Origin: an uncultured Bacteroidia bacterium | Lineage (GTDB): Bacteria; Bacteroidota; Bacteroidia; NS11-12g; UBA9320 | DNA length: 64,000 nt | Direction: 5' to 3' | Assembly: GCA_943787465.1 (NCBI GenBank) | Contig: CALSMN010000006.1 | Coordinates: 124,001-188,000 of the forward strand | Part shown: one piece after another, positions 58,649 through 64,000 of the stretch | Layout of the letters: each line of letters begins with the position of its first letter | How positions within the stretch are numbered: the first letter of the stretch is position 1 | Program-made: the position numbers and the translations under genes | Notes under the pieces: generated by a model | The model's database searches: none | What the model was told of the DNA's origin: nothing | The model's input: only the letters and a program-made list of their open reading frames with translations

Positions 58649-60484
58649 TTAAAATTTGTCATTCAGCAACCTATAGTTGTACTTCTGAATATACATTTTT
58701 AACTTATTTAGTAAGATAAGCGTAGTTTCAGGTTCAATATCTGCCAAATTTTTAAAATGAACCGGATCCTTTTTATAATTATATAATCGAGTATAATCTT
58801 TACCGTTCCATTCCAACGATAATGAATCAGTAGTATACACATATATATTTCCATCAAAATGAACAATATCTCTTGAGGAACTATCTAACAGTGTATGCCC
58901 CAACGCAAGATGACTTCCGGATGAAGCTATATGTTGAATCGTGGAGAAAATATCTATATGTTGAACAGGCATTTCAATTTTCTTTGGTTTAAAAATGCTT
59001 GGAGCATAAATCATAAGTGGTACTTCGTATTTACCCCTGTAGGTCTGATAGGGTGGGGTCTCATTAATAGATGAATGATCAGCTGTTATGATGAAAATAG
59101 TATTTTTAAACCACGATTTTTTTGATATTGAGGCAAAAAATAATCGGAGTGACTCATCGGTATAGCGAATCGACTGATGTATTTCCAAAGAACCTATTGG
59201 TAAATGATGATATTCTCTAGGTAAATGGTATGGATGATGACTACTTAAAGTGAAAATTCCTGAAAACCAAGGCTGAATTTCATGATCAAGTTTTGAGGCA
59301 AAATAGCTTAAAAATGGACCATCAAATATTCCCCAAGTCCCATCAAAATCACTCATGGATGGATAATTTTGTTTTGCAAAATACCCCCCAATCTGTTGAG
59401 ACTCTAAATAGGGTTTAAATCCCATGGACAGCTCATCAGCCCCATGAAAAAATGAAGTATGATAACCTGTATTTTTCAATACTTTGGGAAGTGTATTGAT
59501 AGATGATTGAGTATATAATGATCCTATGAAAGGCTGTTTCATCAAGCTTGGAATTCCAGCCATACAAGAAGCAACAGCATCAATAGAACGTAATCCATTT
59601 GCATAGGCATTTATATAATGAATAGAATGATTAGATAATGAATCTATAAACGGGGTATAACTGGGTCTGTTACTAATATTGGCTCCTGTGTATTCTTTAC
59701 CAAAACTTTCTAATAATATTAAACAAATATTGGGATTTTCTATCTTAAAATCAGAGTAATTCTTTACATCTAAAACCATAGATGACGATAATGATTCGTC
59801 AGAAAAATAAGCCTCATATGTAATTTGTTGCTTTCCATATGATTCTAAAAGAACATACAAGGGTGAGACAGCTGATGTTACCTCTTTATTAGAAAGACGT
59901 GCATACGCATCCATTAAGTTTAATGGTTTTAAGGCGATGCCGCCTCTGGCAAGAAAAACAATAAGTATAAGATGAATTCCCAAATACCAATTTCGAAATT
60001 TCTTTTGAATACTAAAAGAGTAATAATTGTAGGCATAAATAACAAAACCAACGACAATGGTACTCAATAAAAAAATGAGCCAGTAATCTATAATATAACT
60101 CCATATTACTTGACTATCCTGCCCCTTTAGCAGTTGAAAAATTTCAATTCCGGCAATACTTTTACTAAAAGGATAATAAAGTACAGCAATTATATTAAAG
60201 GAAAAAGCAAGTAGAAATAGGATGCTAAATACAACAAGAGATAGTTGTTTTAACCACTTCTTTTTAAAAAAAATATGAATACCAAGTAAAATAAATAATG
60301 GCGCATACCATATAGCCATCGTTTTCAAATCAAAACGTATAGCGTAAAACAAATAATTAATGACGTTATCAATGGATAGTTCTTGATTAGAAAAAATTAA
60401 CCACAAACGACTAATCCAAAAAGGGAAAACTAACAAGAAAAATTGAATTAAATAGTTCAAAGTAGTTTTAATTTGTTTTTGCAT
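58649..60484 (-). CDS. LTA-synthase-type sulfatase-fold phosphotransferase
   Basis: Membrane enzyme with five N-terminal membrane segments (to about 180) and an extracytoplasmic alkaline-phosphatase/sulfatase domain. Motifs: CLILLESFGKEY (metal Glu), GLRSIDAVASCMAGIPS (likely nucleophile Ser or Thr region), SFFHGADELSMGF, and IITADHSS (metal Asp-His). Relatives transfer phosphoglycerol or phosphoethanolamine to envelope glycans or lipids. From the ATG at 60484 it has 611 residues; a TTG at 60499 adds five. It diverges from rpmE and precedes hisS by 24 bp. Confidence 0.87.
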   Translation of the reverse strand: MQKQIKTTLNYLIQFFLLVFPFWISRLWLIFSNQELSIDNVINYLFYAIRFDLKTMAIWYAPLFILLGIHIFFKKKWLKQLSLVVFSILFLLAFSFNIIAVLYYPFSKSIAGIEIFQLLKGQDSQVIWSYIIDYWLIFLLSTIVVGFVIYAYNYYSFSIQKKFRNWYLGIHLILIVFLARGGIALKPLNLMDAYARLSNKEVTSAVSPLYVLLESYGKQQITYEAYFSDESLSSSMVLDVKNYSDFKIENPNICLILLESFGKEYTGANISNRPSYTPFIDSLSNHSIHYINAYANGLRSIDAVASCMAGIPSLMKQPFIGSLYTQSSINTLPKVLKNTGYHTSFFHGADELSMGFKPYLESQQIGGYFAKQNYPSMSDFDGTWGIFDGPFLSYFASKLDHEIQPWFSGIFTLSSHHPYHLPREYHHLPIGSLEIHQSIRYTDESLRLFFASISKKSWFKNTIFIITADHSSINETPPYQTYRGKYEVPLMIYAPSIFKPKKIEMPVQHIDIFSTIQHIASSGSHLALGHTLLDSSSRDIVHFDGNIYVYTTDSLSLEWNGKDYTRLYNYKKDPVHFKNLADIEPETTLILLNKLKMYIQKYNYRLLNDKF

Positions 60485-60514
60485 TTGAATTGATTGCAAA
60501 TTATACTAAATTTG
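60484..60514 (+). promoter_or_regulatory. Promoter of rpmE: TTTG - 19 bp - TAAATTTG
   Basis: A full match to the Bacteroidota housekeeping promoter: -33 TTTG at 60484-60487, a 19-bp spacer, and -7 TAAATTTG at 60507-60514 followed by C. It implies a leader of about 70 nt for rpmE. This is the best promoter match in the window. The -33 element overlaps the start region of the divergent gene. Confidence 0.72.
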
Positions 60515-60588
60515 CAATCCTTTTAGAGGAAATTAAGATTAATTCGAAAGAATTATTCATATAAATACAAAAAGATAAATTTATATCG

Positions 60589-60840
60589 ATGAAAAACGAA
60601 ATACACCCAAGCAATTACCGATTAGTGGTATTTAAAGATATGTCCAATGGTTATCAGTTTCTTACCAAGTCATGTGTAGAAACAAAAGAAAATATTACCT
60701 ACGAAGATGGAAATGAATACCCCGTGTACAAGTTAGAGATATCTAGCGCATCTCATCCATTCTACACAGGTAAAACTAATTTTGTGGATACCGCTGGTCG
60801 AATTGATAAATTCAATAAGCGTTTTGCCAAAAAGAAATAA
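60589..60840 (+). CDS. rpmE2: 50S ribosomal protein L31 type B
   Basis: Ribosomal protein of 83 residues ([28 protein letters not shown]...). It is the zinc-free type B form: the CxxC zinc pair of type A L31 is absent and only one Cys remains (TKSCVET). The [11 protein letters not shown] and [13 protein letters not shown] segments fit. It has its own consensus promoter and a terminator 23 bp after the stop. The leader of about 70 nt is long for this compact genome and might hold a control element. Confidence 0.94.
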   Translation: MKNEIHPSNYRLVVFKDMSNGYQFLTKSCVETKENITYEDGNEYPVYKLEISSASHPFYTGKTNFVDTAGRIDKFNKRFAKKK

Positions 60841-60863
60841 ACAAAACCTGAAACAATCTCAAT

Positions 60864-60893
60864 AAGGCTCTCTATATTTGGAGAGCTTTTTTT
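60864..60893 (+). terminator. rpmE terminator overlapping the next gene's promoter
   Basis: Stem AAGGCTCTC / GAGAGCTTT (9 bp with one wobble), then a T-run that ends exactly at the ATG of the next gene (60894). The loop TATATTTG is itself a consensus -7 box. Confidence 0.75.
60873..60880 (+). promoter_or_regulatory. Putative -7 promoter box inside the rpmE terminator loop
   Basis: TATATTTG matches TAnnTTTG and ends 13 bp before the ATG at 60894, a spacing like that of clpC (15) and carA (17) here. No -33 TTTG is seen at 19-21 bp upstream. Confidence 0.42.
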
Positions 60894-62084
60894 ATGAATG
60901 TAATATTATTTGATGATCATGGAAGGACAAATCTTTTGCCCTTGACCTTTACCAGACCGTGTAGTGAATTGAAAGTAGGTATTCAAACTATTACTGAAAA
61001 ATGGCAGAGAACTTTATCATTAAGTGTTTCATTCATCACTCAAGATTATTTATCAGCCAAATACCCTACTAAATTTTCGAAAGATAATTTATACATCAAT
61101 GGAAGAGTACTTCCAAATGAAAATCTGATAACTCAGATAAAAAAACTATCCATTGGAGAATGTTTAATGAATGATAAAGAAATAATTGCTATTAGATCTA
61201 ATCATCAATTTAAAAATTATAAGGAGATACAAGAAACCAATCTAACAACTAATTCCAGTGAAGTTGATTGCACTAAAATAGCATTTGTATATGATATTTT
61301 TACGTTTAATGGGTCTGAGATTATACAAGATTATGCTCAATTAACCAAAGGGAAAACCTCTTACAAACTTTCTTCAACAAATACCGTAATAGGTGATGAA
61401 ATATTCATTGAGGAAGGAGTAAACGCTGAAGCGGCTGTATTCAATTGCACTCATGGACCTATTTATCTGGGTAAAGGATCAACAGTGATGGAAGGAAGCT
61501 TAATCAAAGGACCTTTTTCTCTTGGTGAATATTCAACAGTTAAAATGGGGGCTAAAATTTATGGAGACACCTCTATAGGCCCAAATTGTAAAGTAGGTGG
61601 AGAAATAAGTAATTCTGTATTTTTAAAAAATAGTAATAAAGGCCACGATGGATTTTTAGGCAATTCGGTAATCGGAGAATGGTGCAACCTTGGAGCAGAT
61701 ACGAACAGTTCTAATTTGAAAAATAATTATGCTAATGTAAAACTTTGGAATTATAATAAACAGCGATTTATTGACACAGGACTTCAATTTTGTGGGCTAA
61801 TTATGGGAGATCATAGCAAATGTGGCATCAATACGATGTTTAACACAGGAACAATAGTGGGTGTCTCTGCCAATATATTTGGAAGTAACTTTCCTAGAAA
61901 TTACATTCCATCTTTTACATGGGGAGGATCAGCCGGTTTTGCCACTTATCAGACTGATAAAGCTTTTCAAACTGCAATCAAAGTGCTTGAAAGAAGAAAT
62001 ATAATATTTACAGAAATTGACAAAAATATGCTCAAAACCATATTTGAAGAAACGGCTCAATATAGATTTTGGGAAAAAAATTAA
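60894..62084 (+). CDS. GlmU-like sugar-1-phosphate nucleotidyltransferase
   Basis: Two-part protein of 396 residues: a reduced nucleotidyltransferase-like N-terminus (NVILFDDHGRTNLLPLTFTRPCSELKVGI) and a left-handed beta-helix C-terminus of hexapeptide repeats (for example GEYSTVKMGAKIYGDTSIGPNCKVGGEI and KCGINTMFNTGTIVGVSANI). This Bacteroidota family is usually annotated as a putative sugar nucleotidyltransferase; the reaction is unproven. The ATG at 60894 matches the family start exactly although it abuts the rpmE terminator. tpiA follows 7 bp downstream. Confidence 0.88.
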   Translation: MNVILFDDHGRTNLLPLTFTRPCSELKVGIQTITEKWQRTLSLSVSFITQDYLSAKYPTKFSKDNLYINGRVLPNENLITQIKKLSIGECLMNDKEIIAIRSNHQFKNYKEIQETNLTTNSSEVDCTKIAFVYDIFTFNGSEIIQDYAQLTKGKTSYKLSSTNTVIGDEIFIEEGVNAEAAVFNCTHGPIYLGKGSTVMEGSLIKGPFSLGEYSTVKMGAKIYGDTSIGPNCKVGGEISNSVFLKNSNKGHDGFLGNSVIGEWCNLGADTNSSNLKNNYANVKLWNYNKQRFIDTGLQFCGLIMGDHSKCGINTMFNTGTIVGVSANIFGSNFPRNYIPSFTWGGSAGFATYQTDKAFQTAIKVLERRNIIFTEIDKNMLKTIFEETAQYRFWEKN

Positions 62085-62091
62085 GAGATAA

Positions 62092-62841
62092 ATGAGAAAA
62101 AAAATTGTTGCTGGAAACTGGAAAATGAACCTTGATCTTAATCAAGGAGAAAAATTACTTAAAGAACTCCTAGAAAAAAAAATCAATCAAGAGGTTACTA
62201 CTGTCATCGCACCACCCTACATTCACCTGAGTAGCTTTCGAGAGTTAATATCCAATTCAACGATAAAACTTGCTGCACAAAATTGTCATCAACAAGAAAA
62301 TGGAGCTTACACCGGTGAGATATCTATTGGGATGCTAAAAAGTGTAGGTGTTGAGTATGTTATTGTTGGACATAGTGAAAGACGTGAATATTTTTTAGAA
62401 GATAGTTTAGCTTTATCATTTAAAGTAACCAATCTGATTAATCAAGGTATGAATCCGATATACTGTTGCGGAGAGACATTATCACAAAGAAAAGATGGTG
62501 ATCATTTCAGTGTCATTAAAAAACAAATTGAACAAGGGCTTTTCCAATTGAATGAGATGGAATTATCTCAATGTATCATTGCTTATGAACCCGTTTGGGC
62601 TATAGGAACAGGTGAAACAGCAACTCCTGAACAAGCTCAAGAAATACATCATCATATCCGTAAGACAATAGCTAATCAATATGGCGAAATAATAGCCAAT
62701 TTAATTCCCATCTTATATGGAGGAAGCGTAAAACCAAATAATGCAAAAGAACTATTTAGCTGCAGTGACATAGATGGTGGATTAATTGGTGGAGCAGCAC
62801 TAAATGCAAGTTCCTTTTCTGATATTATAAATAGCTTTTAG
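62092..62841 (+). CDS. tpiA: Triosephosphate isomerase
   Basis: Interconverts dihydroxyacetone phosphate and glyceraldehyde 3-phosphate. The 249-residue barrel has Lys in AGNWKMN, the catalytic His in VGHSERR, the catalytic Glu in AYEPVWAIGTGETATPEQA and the YGGSVKPNN phosphate loop. ATG at 62092, 7 bp after the GlmU-like gene. The stop overlaps the stop of the convergent gene by 4 bp. Confidence 0.96.
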   Translation: MRKKIVAGNWKMNLDLNQGEKLLKELLEKKINQEVTTVIAPPYIHLSSFRELISNSTIKLAAQNCHQQENGAYTGEISIGMLKSVGVEYVIVGHSERREYFLEDSLALSFKVTNLINQGMNPIYCCGETLSQRKDGDHFSVIKKQIEQGLFQLNEMELSQCIIAYEPVWAIGTGETATPEQAQEIHHHIRKTIANQYGEIIANLIPILYGGSVKPNNAKELFSCSDIDGGLIGGAALNASSFSDIINSF

Positions 62842-63407
62842 AAAAGGTAACCAATCCCAAACATGATTTGATCTAATGATCTAAAATCAATTCGTTGATC
62901 TATATTATCTCCAGGAGCCGAATATTCTTGAAAATTAAAGTTAAATTTAGATCTGGACTCTACAGATAAGCGTATGTTTTTGTTGGGATCAAAGTAAAGG
63001 CCAAATAAAGGTTGAACGCCAACATTCCAATAATATCCATAATAACTTTCATATGTCTTTTTATTTAATGTAGAGTGCCAATAACCATCCATGCCAGCAT
63101 ATAGTTTAACTTTAGGGTTATTCGCTAACTTTAATTGTTTTTGAAGTCCTAGAGATAAATTATAAGTGATTGTTCCTTGACTAGAATTAAAGGTATCATA
63201 TCTGGTTTCTTTATCAGTATCAATAAATAATGTGGTACCAAAACGTAAAGTTATATCTGATTGATTAACCAATTTAGTATACATCAATTGATATCCTGAT
63301 TGATTTTTTAAATCAGAAACATCAACCAATAATTTCATCTCCTTTTTAATTTGAGCATGAAGACCAAACACCCATAAAATCGAAGTTAATAATAAATAAT
63401 ATCTCAT
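62838..63407 (-). CDS. Hypothetical outer-membrane beta-barrel protein
   Basis: Exported protein of 189 residues with a signal peptide ending LHAQ (about 1-19) and alternating amphipathic strands with Tyr/Phe ends (YLLL, TITYNLSLGLQKQL, YGYYWNVGVQPLFGLYF), finishing IMFGIGYLF like an outer-membrane barrel. I cannot name the family. It lies downstream of the ompA-like gene on the same strand, separated by an intrinsic terminator, and is tail-to-tail with tpiA. Confidence 0.7.
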   Translation of the reverse strand: MRYYLLLTSILWVFGLHAQIKKEMKLLVDVSDLKNQSGYQLMYTKLVNQSDITLRFGTTLFIDTDKETRYDTFNSSQGTITYNLSLGLQKQLKLANNPKVKLYAGMDGYWHSTLNKKTYESYYGYYWNVGVQPLFGLYFDPNKNIRLSVESRSKFNFNFQEYSAPGDNIDQRIDFRSLDQIMFGIGYLF

Positions 63408-63432
63408 ATTGATAGATACAATTATACAAAAT

Positions 63433-63464
63433 AAAAAAGGCCCCGATAAATCGAAGCCTTTTTT
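63433..63464 (-). terminator. Terminator of the OmpA-like gene
   Basis: Stem AAAAAAGGC / GCCTTTTTT, an internal 2-nt mismatch, then CGAT / ATCG around an AA loop, with T-runs on both sides. It lies 25 bp after the OmpA-like stop. Confidence 0.82.
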
Positions 63465-63489
63465 ATTTTGTTAATGAATATTTATTAAA

Positions 63490-64000
63490 TTATTTTTTTT
63501 GGGTAAAATCAATTCTTTTAGATGCAAATTCAATTCCTGAACCAGCAGCATAATCAATTGAGATTCTACTTCTTTCGATACCGTAGTTAGCCTCTAAGTG
63601 ATCAATAATAGCGTTTGCTCTTTTCCATGCTAAACGTTCACCACTTTTACTTTGTGTGTATCCAGTTGCTGTGATATTTAAGCTAGGACACATTCTTAAT
63701 TTTTCAGCTAACGTGTATAATACACCATATGATGATGATGAAATTTGAGAACTTCCTCCATCAAACATGATTGTTGGAAGCGTTACATTTTTACAGTTGT
63801 ATGATGAATTATTAATTTCAATGGTTTTACCTTTAGCATCAACAATGGAACCAGATGCACTGTTTGGTTCTTCATCCAATGAATTAGGAATACCATCATT
63901 ATCATCGTCTTTGGCAACACCATTTTCATCTACATCCGTTACTAAAGAAAATTTCTCTTTATCTTGACTATCAGGAACACCATCACCATCTGTATCTACA
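63490..64000 (-). CDS. OmpA-family protein, C-terminal part (5' end outside window)
   Basis: Outer-membrane protein anchoring to peptidoglycan. The frame stays open to the window edge, so the N-terminal barrel lies beyond 64000. The visible part begins with thrombospondin type 3-like calcium repeats (DTDGDGVPDSQD, DDDNDGIPNSLDEEP), then the OmpA peptidoglycan domain (IMFDGGSSQISSSSYGVLYTLAEKL, GYTQSKSGERLAWKRANAIIDHL). The usual N-x-x-L-S-x-x-R-A motif is altered (GERLAWKRA). The C-terminus is short and ends QKK. Confidence 0.88.
   Translation of the reverse strand, partial: VDTDGDGVPDSQDKEKFSLVTDVDENGVAKDDDNDGIPNSLDEEPNSASGSIVDAKGKTIEINNSSYNCKNVTLPTIMFDGGSSQISSSSYGVLYTLAEKLRMCPSLNITATGYTQSKSGERLAWKRANAIIDHLEANYGIERSRISIDYAAGSGIEFASKRIDFTQKK

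Overview
The window is about 64 kb of AT-rich, densely packed chromosome from a member of the phylum Bacteroidota. This rests on several lineage-typical families: a BT_3928-type DoxX protein, DUF1599, a Lacal_2735-type small protein, DUF6089 and DUF6438 proteins, a DUF1800/DUF1501 pair with a type A type-IX-secretion C-terminal domain, a type B L31, a TonB-dependent receptor and an M61 peptidase. It also rests on repeated copies of the phylum's -7 promoter element TAnnTTTG. The class (for example Saprospiria or Flavobacteriia) cannot be settled from what I see. Almost everything is core or conserved accessory chromosome. I see no rRNA, tRNA, CRISPR array, insertion sequence, prophage or plasmid module.

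Layout. 1-3.3 kb: 3' end of an endonuclease III gene, an RluA-family pseudouridine synthase overlapping pruA, and a cupredoxin lipoprotein. 3.3-7.7 kb: dnaB and clpC diverging from a 434-bp AT-rich gap. 8-11.1 kb: thioredoxin-like protein, SDR oxidoreductase and argS. 11.1-15.6 kb: folP diverging from an overlapping run of DUF1599, BT_3928-type protein, ABC permease and aroK. 15.7-20.1 kb: HU, a class-III aminotransferase, two small minus-strand genes (Lacal_2735 type and a mini-lipoprotein) and a TonB receptor. 20.1-24.4 kb: floA, nfeD-like and gcvP on the minus strand. 24.6-30.1 kb: DUF6089 protein, DUF819 permease, DUF1800 and DUF1501. 30-35 kb: rfbC, pcrA/uvrD and a CapD/WbpM-type dehydratase. 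35-41 kb (minus): carA, eno, ftsK, LolA-like and DUF6438. 41-45 kb: M61 peptidase and rpsA, divergent. 45-50 kb: EVE, pyrR, pyrB, asparaginase, then gyrB. 50-57 kb: pfkA, a lipoprotein, a sodium/solute symporter and lon. 56.5-60.5 kb (minus): sulfatase-fold phosphotransferase, hisS and a second RluA enzyme. 60.6-64 kb: rpmE (type B), GlmU-like protein, tpiA, a small outer-membrane protein and the C-terminal part of an OmpA-like protein running off the end.

Themes. The genes serve replication and repair (dnaB, gyrB, pcrA, ftsK, nth), translation (argS, hisS, rpsA, rpmE, two pseudouridine synthases), proteostasis (clpC, lon), pyrimidine synthesis (carA, pyrR, pyrB), central metabolism (eno, pfkA, tpiA, gcvP, pruA) and the envelope. 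I did not find a clear undescribed multi-gene system.

The best observations are small in scale. rpsA has a perfect Shine-Dalgarno sequence, unusual for this phylum, placed before a TTG start and downstream of a promoter box; its product also ends in a SAP/Rho_N-like domain. The hairpin loop of the rpmE terminator contains a consensus -7 promoter box for the next gene. The aminotransferase homology appears to extend upstream of the first ATG without any ATG, GTG or TTG. Endonuclease III lacks the usual fourth iron-sulfur cysteine. PfkA has Asn at the position of the magnesium-binding Asp103. Two short genes lie opposite a spurious plus-strand reading frame.
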